Assembly: GCF_037094465.1 (NCBI RefSeq)
Contig: NZ_CP146609.1
Coordinates: 1,241,501-1,305,500 of the forward strand
Length of the DNA stretch: 64,000 nucleotides
From: Pseudodesulfovibrio sp. 5S69
GTDB taxonomy: Bacteria; Desulfobacterota; Desulfovibrionia; Desulfovibrionales; Desulfovibrionaceae
Reading direction: 5' to 3'
Shown: positions 40,858-48,582 of the stretch, one piece after another
Layout: each line of letters starts with the position of its first letter
Position numbering within the stretch: the stretch's first letter is position 1
The notes under the pieces: generated by a model
Databases searched by the model: none
What the model saw: the letters and a program-made list of their open reading frames with translations, nothing else
What the model was told of the DNA's origin: nothing
Made by a program: the position numbers and the translations under genes

Positions 40858-42182
40858 TTATATTCCAAGATGATAGGTTTCAACGAATGCGCCGACGCGC
40901 TTGCCGGACTCCTTGATGCGTTCACTCAGCGAGGCCTTGTAGGCATCGAGATCGAGCTGCCTGCGGGCCACGCCCTCCTCCATGGCGGCCTTGGCCACGG
41001 CCACGGAGACGTACTCGATGAGCCTGAGGTCCAGGGCCTTGGGGATGACGTAGTCGGTGCCGAATTCGAGCTTGTCCACGCCGAAGGCTTCGCAGACGTA
41101 GGCCGGGGCCTCGGTCTTGGCCAGGTCGGCCAGGGCCTGGGCGGCGGCCAGCTTCATGCCCTCGGTGATGGCCGTGGCGCCGCAGTCGAGCGCGCCGCGG
41201 AAGATGAACGGGAAGCCGAGCACGTTGTTGACCTGGTTCGGGAAGTCCGAGCGGCCGGTGCCCATGATGCAGTCCGGGCGGGCGGCCTTGGCGTCGTCTG
41301 GTAGGTGATCTCCGGGTCCGGGTTGGCGCAGGCGAAGATGATCGGGCAGTTGTCGGACATGGACTTGACCATCTCCTTGGAGACGATGCCGCCCTTGGAC
41401 AGGCCCAGGAAGCAGTCCGCGCCGACCATGGCCTCGGCCAGGGAGCCGTAGGCCTTCTCGGTGGCGTACTGCTGCTTGAACTCGTTCAGGTCGCTGCGGG
41501 ACTTGTTGATGTGGCCGCGCGAGTCGAACATGGCGATGTTCTCGAACTTGACGCCCATGTTCCGGTACAGGTTGGTGCAGGCGATGGCCGCCGCGCCCGC
41601 GCCGGAGATGACCACGCGCATCTGCGCCGGGTCCTTGCCCGAGATCTCCAGGGCGTTCATCATGCCGGCCGCGGTGACGATGGCCGTGCCGTGCTGGTCG
41701 TCATGGAAGACCGGGATGTTCATTTCCTTTTTCAGCTTCTCTTCGATGTAGAAGCATTCCGGGGCCTTGATGTCTTCGAGGTTGATGCCGCCGAAGGTCG
41801 GCTCCAGGGCCTTGACCACGTCGCAGAGGGCGTCGGGATCGGTCACGTCCAGGTCGATGTCGTAGACGTCCACGTCGCCGAAGACCTTGAACAGCACGCC
41901 CTTGCCCTCCATGACCGGCTTGCCGGCCAGGGGCCCGATGTTGCCCAGGCCGAGCACGGCGGTGCCGTTGGAGACCACGCCGACCAGGTTGCCCTTGCCG
42001 GTGTATTCGTAGACCAGTTCGGGGTCGGCGTGGATGGCCATGCACGCCTCGGCCACGCCGGGGCTGTACGCCATGGACAGATGCTTCTGGGTCTTGCACG
42101 GCTTGACCGGAACGACCTCGACCTTCCCCTTGCGGCCCTTGGAATGGTAGTCCAGGGCCTCCTGTTTGGTGAATAATGCCAT
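40858..42182 (-). pseudogene. malic enzyme, interrupted by a frameshift
   Basis: NAD(P)-dependent decarboxylating malic enzyme (malate to pyruvate and CO2). The first 295 codons encode the N-terminal and NAD domains with [26 protein letters not shown] and [10 protein letters not shown]. After PDPEITYQ the frame is lost at about 41296-41297. The expected continuation ([21 protein letters not shown]) is in another frame that stays open to the stop at 40858. Two extra bases (AC on the minus strand), or one lost base, explain it. Repaired, the protein is about 440 residues, normal for MaeB-type enzymes lacking the acetyltransferase tail. It may be a true mutation, programmed, or a sequencing error. 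Confidence 0.9.
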
Positions 42183-42207
42183 TTCGTATCTCCTTGATGG
42201 TTGTGCG

Positions 42208-42765
42208 TTATTCGATGCCCGCGGCCTTGCGGTCGGGCACGGCGTACAGTTCGCCGCCGTGGGAATCGTTGATGACGAGCAAAGGGAAGTCCTCGACCTT
42301 CATCTCGCGGATGGCCTCGGGGCCGAGTTCGTCGAAGGCGATGACCGTGGACTCCACGATGGAGTTGGACAGCAGCGCGCCCGCGCCGCCGGTGGCGCCG
42401 AAGTAGACGGCGGTGTAGTCCTGCATGGCCTGGCGGGTGGCGGCGTCGCGCTTGCCCTTGCCGATGGTCGCCTTGAGCCCCAGGGAGTAGAGGCGCGGGG
42501 CATAGGAGTCCATGCGGTAGCTGGTGGTCGGTCCGGCCGCGCCGATGGGACGGCCCGGAGGCGCCGGGGAGGGGCCGACGTAGTAGATGGCCGCGCCCTT
42601 GAGGTCGAACGGCAGTTCCTTGCCCGCGTCGAGCAGGTCCACGAGTTTCTTGTGGGCCGCGTCACGCGCGGAGTAGATGGTCCCGGTCAGGAAGACCACG
42701 TCGCCCGCCTTGAGCTGGGCGATGTCCTCGTCGGTCAGCGGGGTGTTCAGTCTGTATTCAGCCAT
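42208..42765 (-). CDS. fumarate hydratase class I, beta subunit
   Basis: 185 residues; hydrates fumarate to malate together with the alpha subunit. The start MAEYRLNTPL at 42765 shares one base with the alpha stop (TAATG); the longer frame reads into alpha. Family marks: GDVVFLTGTIYSARDAAHK, YVGPSP, GPTTSYRMD and YFGATGGAGALLS. The split alpha/beta 4Fe-4S class I form is typical of anaerobes. Confidence 0.94.
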   Translation of the reverse strand: MAEYRLNTPLTDEDIAQLKAGDVVFLTGTIYSARDAAHKKLVDLLDAGKELPFDLKGAAIYYVGPSPAPPGRPIGAAGPTTSYRMDSYAPRLYSLGLKATIGKGKRDAATRQAMQDYTAVYFGATGGAGALLSNSIVESTVIAFDELGPEAIREMKVEDFPLLVINDSHGGELYAVPDRKAAGIE

Positions 42766-43604
42766 TAGAGTATGACCTCCTCGTGCCGCTGGGAGTGGCA
42801 CTGCACGTTGACTGCCAGAGGCAGGCTCGCCAGGTGGCACGGTTCCATGGTGATCTTGACGCCGAGCACGGTGGTCTTGCCGCCCAGCCCCATGGGGCCG
42901 ATGCCCAGCGCGTTGATGGCGTCCTCAAGCTCCTTTTCCTTGGCCGCGATGTCCGGATCGGGGTGGACGTCGTCGAGCTTGCGCAGCAGGCCGCGCTTGG
43001 CGATCTTGGCCGCGTGCTCGAAGGTCCCGCCGATGCCCACGCCGATGACCGTGGGCGGGCAGGGGTTCGGGCCCGCCTCGGCCACGCGGTTGATGACGAA
43101 CTTCTTGATTCCCTCCCAGCCCTGGGCCGGGGCGAGCATGGTCACGCGGGACATGTTCTCGGCTCCGCCGCCCTTGGCCATGTAGGAGATCTTGAGCTTG
43201 TCGCCGGGCACGAAGTCGAAGTGGATCACGGCCGGGGTGCCGTCGCCGGTGTTGGCCCGGGAGAGCGGGTCGCAGGCGGATTTGCGCAGGTAACCGTCGG
43301 CATAGCCCTTGCGGGTGCCTTCGTTGATGGCGTCGCGCAGGTTGCCGCCCTCGATGCGGACCTCGTCCCCCACTTCCACGAAGTAGACGGCCAGTCCGCA
43401 GTCCTGGCAAAGGGGCAGTTTGGTGTCGAAGGCCAGGTCCGCGTTTTCCAGGAGCTGGCGGAGCACTTCCTTGGCGGAAGGGCTGGTTTCCTCTGCCATG
43501 GCCTTTTCGAGCTTGGCGCGCACGTCGGCGGGCAGCTCGGTGTTGGAGCTGACGCACATCTTGGCGACGGCGTCGATGATGTCGCTGGTCTGGATGGTAC
43601 GCAT
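42765..43604 (-). CDS. fumarate hydratase class I, alpha subunit
   Basis: 279 residues, oxygen-sensitive 4Fe-4S hydro-lyase subunit. Cysteines for the cluster are in LPLCQDCGLAVYF, near C193 (PNPCPPTVIGVGIGG), and in the RKSACDPL region. The GIGGTFEHAAKIAKRGLLR segment is family-typical. It is one base after frdB and coupled to the beta subunit. It links fumarate reductase to malic enzyme in this operon. Confidence 0.94.
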   Translation of the reverse strand: MRTIQTSDIIDAVAKMCVSSNTELPADVRAKLEKAMAEETSPSAKEVLRQLLENADLAFDTKLPLCQDCGLAVYFVEVGDEVRIEGGNLRDAINEGTRKGYADGYLRKSACDPLSRANTGDGTPAVIHFDFVPGDKLKISYMAKGGGAENMSRVTMLAPAQGWEGIKKFVINRVAEAGPNPCPPTVIGVGIGGTFEHAAKIAKRGLLRKLDDVHPDPDIAAKEKELEDAINALGIGPMGLGGKTTVLGVKITMEPCHLASLPLAVNVQCHSQRHEEVIL

Positions 43605-43605
43605 G

Positions 43606-44346
43606 CTATTTCTTCCTGAAGATCTGCTTCATTGCGGTGATGCCCATCTTGCGGCGCAGGAAGCCGAGCTGGTTCTGCAGGGGCAGCCCCTTGGGACAGA
43701 CGTCTTCGCAGGCCAACAGGCCCATGCAGCCGAAGATGCCGTTGTCGTTGCCAATGACCTCGAAGTACTCGCGGTCAGTACGTTCGTCGCGGGGGTCCAC
43801 CACGAAGCGGGCGATGCGGTTCAGGGCCGCGGCCCCCATGAAGTCGTCGCGCAGGCGGGCGGTGCCGCACGCGGAGATGCAGCAGCCGCACTCGATGCAG
43901 CGTTCGAGTTCGTAGATCTGCTCGGCCACCGAGTTGTCCATGCGCTCCTCTTCCTTGACCGGGTCGAAGACCTTGTTGGTGTGCACCCAAGACTCGGTCT
44001 TGGCGTACATCTCGCGGAACCAGACGCCCGTATCCACGGACAGGTCGCCGACGAGCTTGAAGACCGGCAGGGGGTGCAGGATGATGTGTCCGGGCTGATC
44101 CTTGGTCTTGGTCTGGCAGGCCAGACCGGGGCGGCCGTTGATGACCATGGCGCATGCGCCGCAGATCCCCGCCCGGCAGCAGAAGTCGAAGACCAGGCTC
44201 GGGTCCTGCTCCTCGCGCAGCCGGTTCAGGGCGATGAACAGGGTCATGTTCGGCGTCTCGTCCAGGATGAACTCCTGCATGTGCGGGACGTCGCCCTTCC
44301 TCTCGGGATTATACCGGAATATCTCGAATTTCAGTTGTCTACCCAT
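43606..44346 (-). CDS. frdB: fumarate reductase / succinate dehydrogenase iron-sulfur subunit
   Basis: 246 residues carrying three clusters: 2Fe-2S by CCRAGICGACAM and GRPGLAC, 4Fe-4S by CIECGCCISAC, and 3Fe-4S by CMGLLACEDVCPKGLP. It connects the flavoprotein FrdA to the dihaem membrane subunit FrdC. Gene order frdC-A-B is that of Wolinella-type quinol:fumarate reductases. Confidence 0.95.
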   Translation of the reverse strand: MGRQLKFEIFRYNPERKGDVPHMQEFILDETPNMTLFIALNRLREEQDPSLVFDFCCRAGICGACAMVINGRPGLACQTKTKDQPGHIILHPLPVFKLVGDLSVDTGVWFREMYAKTESWVHTNKVFDPVKEEERMDNSVAEQIYELERCIECGCCISACGTARLRDDFMGAAALNRIARFVVDPRDERTDREYFEVIGNDNGIFGCMGLLACEDVCPKGLPLQNQLGFLRRKMGITAMKQIFRKK

Positions 44347-44369
44347 GATATGTTCCTTTCTTGACCGGG

Positions 44370-46250
44370 TTACTTCTTCTTCCCGATTTCGGTGACGGGG
44401 CTCTTTACGGTGCGCTCGGTCACGTACTTCTCGTCCGCCGGGATGATCTTGCCGCCGCCGTAGCCGCGGTCGCCCGGAGGCAGTTCGAACAGCGGGGTGG
44501 TGTCCTCGTACTGGAGATCAGGCATGTCCGCGCCCTCGGGCCAGTAGGCCAGGGTGCGGTTGAGCCACTCGGCGTCGTTGCGCTCGGGGAAGTCCTCGCG
44601 GTTGTGGGAGCCGCGCGATTCGGTGCGCATCAGCGCGGCCTGGGCGATGCACATGGCCAGCCTGACCTGGCCCTCCAGCTTCATGGCCGCGGCCAGCTCG
44701 TGGTTGGCGCCCACGCCGTCGGAGACCAGGCCGACCTTGCGGGCCTTTTCCATGGTCCCGTGCAGGGTCTCGACGCACTCTTCGAGGCCTTCCTTGTTGC
44801 GGAAGACGAAGCAGCCCTTCATGAGCGCTTCCTGCATCTCGTTGCGCACCTCGTAGACGTTCAGCTTGCCGTTGCGGCCGTGGGTGACGTCGTGGATGCG
44901 CTCTTCCTGGCGCTTGACCTCGGCGTTGATGGACTTGGTGTCGAAGGTCGTCTCGTAGCCCTTCAGGAACTCGACGATCTTGGCGCCGATGATGCCGCCC
45001 GCGACCACGGTCTCGGCCAGGGAGTTGCCGCCCAGGCGGTTGAAGCCGTGCATGTCCCAGCAGGCCGCCTCGCCGGCGGAGTACAGCCCCTTGAGGCCGT
45101 AGACCGCGCCGTCCTTGTTGGTCCGGATGCCGGCCATGGTGTAGTGCTGGGTGGGGCGGACCGGGATCAACTGGGTGCGCGGGTCGATGCCCAGGAAGTG
45201 GTGGCAGATCTCGTCCACTTCGCGCAGCTTGGTGGAGATGTGTTTGTCGCCGAGGTGGCGGATGTCCAGCCAGAGGTGTTCGCCGTAGGGGGACTTCACG
45301 CCCTTGCCCGCGCGCATGTGTTCGGTCATCCGGCGGGAGACCACGTCGCGGGAGGCCAGCTCGGCCTTTTCCGGCTCGTAGATGTGCATGAACCGTTCTT
45401 CGTTGACGTCGAGCAGCGTTCCGCCGTCGCCGCGGCAGCCCTCGGTGACCAGGATGTCGGTGGGCACGATGCCGGTGGGGTGGAACTGGATGGATTCGGG
45501 GTTGCCGATGGGCACCAGCCCGGTCTCGTGGGCCAGGATGTGTCCCGCGCCGTCGCAGATGACCGCGTTGGTGGTGGCCTTGTAGATGCGTCCGAAGCCG
45601 CCGGTGCAGATGGCGGTGGCCTTGGCCAGGTGGACTTCGAGCTGGCCGTTGCGCAGGTCGCGGACCACCGCGCCCATGCACTTGTCGCCGTCATGGATAA
45701 GGGAAATCGCTTCCTTCTTGTCGAACACGTCGATGCCGAGCTGGGCGCAGCGGTTGTCCATGGTGCACATGACCGCATGCCCGGTGCCGTCCGAGGTGTA
45801 GCAGGTCCGCCACTTGGCGGTGCCGCCGAAGGAACGGGCCGTGATCAGCCCCTCGTTCTCTTCCTTCTCGTATTTTTCGAATTTCTCGCCGCCCTTGAAG
45901 TAGAAGGACTGGCCGGGGACCACGCGGTTCCAGGGCACGCCCCAGGCCGCCAGGCGGCGCATCTCGATGGGCGCGGCGTCGGCGAAGAGGCGCGCGACCT
46001 CCTGGTCGCAGCCCCAGTCCGAGCCCTTGACGGTGTCGATGAAGTGGACGTCCGAGTTGTCGCCCTCGCCTTTGGCGCAGTTGCCGAGCGCGGCCTGCAT
46101 GCCGCCCTGGGCGGCCGAGGAGTGGGAGCGCCGCGCGGGCACGATGGACAGGCAGGTGGCCTTGAAGCCGTTCTGGGCGGCCTCGCAGGCCACGCGTTCG
46201 CCGGACAGTCCGGCGCCGATGACGAGCAGGTCGGAATAGAATGTCTGCAT
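44370..46250 (-). CDS. frdA: fumarate reductase / succinate dehydrogenase flavoprotein subunit
   Basis: 626 residues from the ATG at 46250, which has GAGG eight bases upstream; a GTG three codons earlier is the alternative. FAD motif IGAGLSGERVA (11-21), covalent-FAD histidine H43 in RRSHSSAAQGG, catalytic region HPTGIVPTDILVTEGCRGDGG, and GLYSAGEAACWDMHGFNRLGG. It reduces fumarate or oxidises succinate. Direction depends on the quinone pool; in Desulfovibrio this enzyme supports fumarate respiration and disproportionation. Confidence 0.96.
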   Translation of the reverse strand: MQTFYSDLLVIGAGLSGERVACEAAQNGFKATCLSIVPARRSHSSAAQGGMQAALGNCAKGEGDNSDVHFIDTVKGSDWGCDQEVARLFADAAPIEMRRLAAWGVPWNRVVPGQSFYFKGGEKFEKYEKEENEGLITARSFGGTAKWRTCYTSDGTGHAVMCTMDNRCAQLGIDVFDKKEAISLIHDGDKCMGAVVRDLRNGQLEVHLAKATAICTGGFGRIYKATTNAVICDGAGHILAHETGLVPIGNPESIQFHPTGIVPTDILVTEGCRGDGGTLLDVNEERFMHIYEPEKAELASRDVVSRRMTEHMRAGKGVKSPYGEHLWLDIRHLGDKHISTKLREVDEICHHFLGIDPRTQLIPVRPTQHYTMAGIRTNKDGAVYGLKGLYSAGEAACWDMHGFNRLGGNSLAETVVAGGIIGAKIVEFLKGYETTFDTKSINAEVKRQEERIHDVTHGRNGKLNVYEVRNEMQEALMKGCFVFRNKEGLEECVETLHGTMEKARKVGLVSDGVGANHELAAAMKLEGQVRLAMCIAQAALMRTESRGSHNREDFPERNDAEWLNRTLAYWPEGADMPDLQYEDTTPLFELPPGDRGYGGGKIIPADEKYVTERTVKSPVTEIGKKK

Positions 46251-46263
46251 GGAGTTCACCTCG

Positions 46264-46911
46264 TTAGCTCAGCGTTATGAAGCGGATCAGGGTGACGACG
46301 CCGATGACCATGAAGATCGAGAACAGGGTCGTTTCGAAGCGCTTGAAGCCCTTCCGCTGGTCGGATTTCACGAAACCCCATTTCACGGCGATGCGGTAGA
46401 AGCCGACGCTGACGTGAAGCTCCACGCTGGGAAGGAGGATCATGTAGAAGAGGAACCACCAGAAGTGCTGCATGCGCGCGGCGGACTTGGCGGCGGTGAT
46501 GGGCAGGTCGTTGAGCACGACCCACATGTGGATGGCGCCGAGGATCAGGATGATCATGGCGGTCACGGCCTGGACGACCCACAGCCACGTGTCGCGGTGC
46601 TTCATCATCCTGGCGTGGGCCAGGATGGTGCCCTGCCCCTCGGCGCGGAAGGGGATCTTGCGCGCGGCCAGGGCGAAGTGGACCAGGAAGGTCAGGAAGA
46701 TCAGCGGGCCGCCGACCTGGGCCATGTACGTGGCCTCGAAGAAGCCGGCGATGGCGTTCATGACGCCCGGGGAAATGACCACCGAAGACACGAGCAGCAT
46801 GTGACACCACATGAAAAGGATCAGGCTGGCGCCCGTCAGCATCTGCAGCCAGTCGAGGGCGGCATCGGTGAGGGACACGCCTGGAACGGATGTCGTAAAG
46901 GTTTTCATCAT
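46264..46911 (-). CDS. frdC: fumarate reductase dihaem cytochrome b membrane subunit
   Basis: 215 residues with five membrane helices. Histidines positioned for two b haems appear in WCHMLLV, FALAARKI/MMKHRDTW-adjacent helices and SVELHVSVGF. Similar in length and order to Wolinella FrdC, anchoring FrdAB and exchanging electrons with menaquinone. First gene of the frdCAB-fum-mae-DASS operon. A sigma-54 promoter lies 190 bases upstream. Confidence 0.9.
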   Translation of the reverse strand: MMKTFTTSVPGVSLTDAALDWLQMLTGASLILFMWCHMLLVSSVVISPGVMNAIAGFFEATYMAQVGGPLIFLTFLVHFALAARKIPFRAEGQGTILAHARMMKHRDTWLWVVQAVTAMIILILGAIHMWVVLNDLPITAAKSAARMQHFWWFLFYMILLPSVELHVSVGFYRIAVKWGFVKSDQRKGFKRFETTLFSIFMVIGVVTLIRFITLS

Positions 46912-47101
46912 TCTTCACCTGTTGTTCTTGATTGATACGAATTGAAAGAACCCTGCCTCTTCAGTCGCATCGCGACGCGCCCGGAACCCGCCTTCCGGAC
47001 CGGGTCCGGCAAGCGCGTTCCTCCGCGGCTCGATGCGGTTGCCGAGATCCTCCAAAGAACCTCCTCAATACATCGGATATGGATCGCAACGGTTTCGAAT
47101 G

Positions 47102-47117
47102 AGCAACAGGCATGCCA
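47102..47117 (-). promoter_or_regulatory. sigma-54 (-24/-12) promoter of the frdCAB operon
   Basis: Minus strand TGGCATGCCTGTTGCT fits the consensus TGGCAC-N5-TTGCW, with GG and GC exactly ten bases apart. It points at frdC. The neighbouring dctD-like gene encodes a sigma-54 activator. Confidence 0.82.
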
Positions 47118-47124
47118 GAAGAGC

Positions 47125-47140
47125 GTGACGGAAAAGTCAC
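47125..47140. promoter_or_regulatory. dyad upstream of the sigma-54 promoter
   Basis: GTGAC-GGAAAA-GTCAC, five-base arms with a six-base gap, just upstream of the -24 element. Candidate activator site, though closer than most enhancer sites. Confidence 0.45.
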
Positions 47141-47152
47141 ACTATTCCAAAG

Positions 47153-47171
47153 TTATAATGAGTCGTTATAA
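47153..47171. promoter_or_regulatory. 19-base near-perfect palindrome, candidate activator site
   Basis: TTATAATGAGTCGTTATAA has eight of nine pairs matching around a central G. It lies about 40 bases upstream of the -24 element of the frd promoter. Candidate binding site of the DctD-like regulator or another dimeric regulator. Confidence 0.5.
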
Positions 47172-47186
47172 GGAGGGTGAGCGGAA

Positions 47187-47219
47187 TCTTGCCGATCGGG
47201 GCGTGCTCGATCGGCAAGA
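47187..47219 (-). terminator. hairpin after the dctD-like gene
   Basis: TCTTGCCGATC / GATCGGCAAGA, eleven pairs with an eleven-base loop, 14 bases after the regulator's stop. No T tail. It would isolate the frd promoter from upstream transcription. Confidence 0.5.
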
Positions 47220-47232
47220 ATCCGCCGATGAA

Positions 47233-48582
47233 TTATTCAGACCGTTTCAGTCCGTATTTGGTCATCTTTTCGTTCAGGGTGCGGCGGGGGATGCCGAGGT
47301 CGTCGATGACGTCCTTGATGACGCCGCCGTTGCGGTTCAGGGACTCCTGGATGAGGTGGCGTTCGAACAGGGCGACCTGGTCCCTCAGGCCGACGGCCTG
47401 GGACGCGGTGTCCCCGGTCTTGGCGGACATGATCTTGGCGATGCGCTCCTTGGGCGGCAGGGGCGAGAGGATGTAACGCTCGGCCAGGCTCTTGAGCTCC
47501 CGGACGTTGCCGGGCCAGTCGTGGCTCATCATCAGGGGCAGCCCGTCGGGACCGAGCGGGGCGGCGACCACGCCGTAGGTGTCGGCGGTGCGCTCCAGGA
47601 AGAAGGAGAAGAGCAGGGGGATGTCGTCCAAGCGTTCGCGCAGGGGCGGGACGTTCAGTTCCACGGTGTTGATGCGGAAATAGAGGTCCTCGCGCAGCCG
47701 CCCCTCGTCGATGGCCGTGCGCGGGTTCTCGTTCATGGCGGAAATCAGCCGAAAGTTCACCGGCCGGGGCGAGTTGGCCCCCAGCGGGGTGATCTCGCGC
47801 ATCTCCAGCGCCCGCAGCAGCTTGCCCTGGACGTCCAGGGGCATGGAGTTGAGCTCGTCCAGGAACAGGGTTCCGCCGTTGGCCGCCTCCAGCTTGCCGA
47901 TGCGCTTGCCCGCCGCCCCGGTGAAGGCCCCGCTGACGTGGCCGAACAGCTCGCTCTCGGCCATGTCCACCGGGATGGTCGCGCAGTTCAGCGCCATATA
48001 GGGACCCTTGTTCAGCAGGGAGAGGTTGTGGATGGCCCGGGCGATGACCTCCTTGCCCGTGCCGGTCTCGCCGAAGATGAGCACGTTGGCCCTGGTGGGG
48101 GCGATGTGGGTGATCTCCTTCTTGAGATCGCGCATGGGCTGGCTGGTGCCGACCAGCCGGGAGTCGATGCCCTCGCACTCGGACAGAGCCATCTTGAGCT
48201 GGCGGTTTTCGACCACCAGGCGGCGTTTTTCCAGGGCGCGCTTGATGGTCTCCACGATCTGCTCGGGGTCGAAGGGCTTTTCCACGAAATCGTAGGCCCC
48301 GCCCCGGATGGCCTCCACGGCCATGGCGATGTCGCCGTGGCCGGTGAACAGGACCACCGGGATGTGCTCGTCGATGGCCATGATCTCCTTCTGGAAGGCC
48401 AGCCCGTCCAGGCCGGGCATCTTCACGTCGGTCAGCACGATGCCCGCGTATTCCGGGGTGATGTCGCGCAGCGCGACGCGCGCGTCCGCGTAGTCGGCGA
48501 CCTCGAAGTCCGACAGTTCCAGCCACTGCCGGGCGGAGTCCCGGACCGACTGTTCGTCGTCTACCAATATGACTTTCTTCAT
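47233..48582 (-). CDS. sigma-54-dependent response regulator, DctD-like
   Basis: 449 residues in NtrC order. The receiver has the phosphorylated Asp52 (LTDVKMPG). The AAA+ domain has Walker A GETGTGKE (171-178), the sigma-54 contact loop GAFTGA (218-223) and Walker B GGTLFLDELN (236-245). The C-terminus is a Fis-type helix-turn-helix (NGGVIKDVIDDLGIPRRTL). It overlaps the histidine kinase gene by 4 bases and lies between it and frdCAB, which has a matching sigma-54 promoter. It most likely switches on the C4-dicarboxylate operon. Confidence 0.94.
   Translation of the reverse strand: MKKVILVDDEQSVRDSARQWLELSDFEVADYADARVALRDITPEYAGIVLTDVKMPGLDGLAFQKEIMAIDEHIPVVLFTGHGDIAMAVEAIRGGAYDFVEKPFDPEQIVETIKRALEKRRLVVENRQLKMALSECEGIDSRLVGTSQPMRDLKKEITHIAPTRANVLIFGETGTGKEVIARAIHNLSLLNKGPYMALNCATIPVDMAESELFGHVSGAFTGAAGKRIGKLEAANGGTLFLDELNSMPLDVQGKLLRALEMREITPLGANSPRPVNFRLISAMNENPRTAIDEGRLREDLYFRINTVELNVPPLRERLDDIPLLFSFFLERTADTYGVVAAPLGPDGLPLMMSHDWPGNVRELKSLAERYILSPLPPKERIAKIMSAKTGDTASQAVGLRDQVALFERHLIQESLNRNGGVIKDVIDDLGIPRRTLNEKMTKYGLKRSE

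Noticed and set aside
47125..47140. Reading GTGAC-N6-GTCAC as a CRP/FNR site
   Set aside because: The TGA/TCA arms are eight bases apart, not the six or four of CRP or FNR consensus sites.
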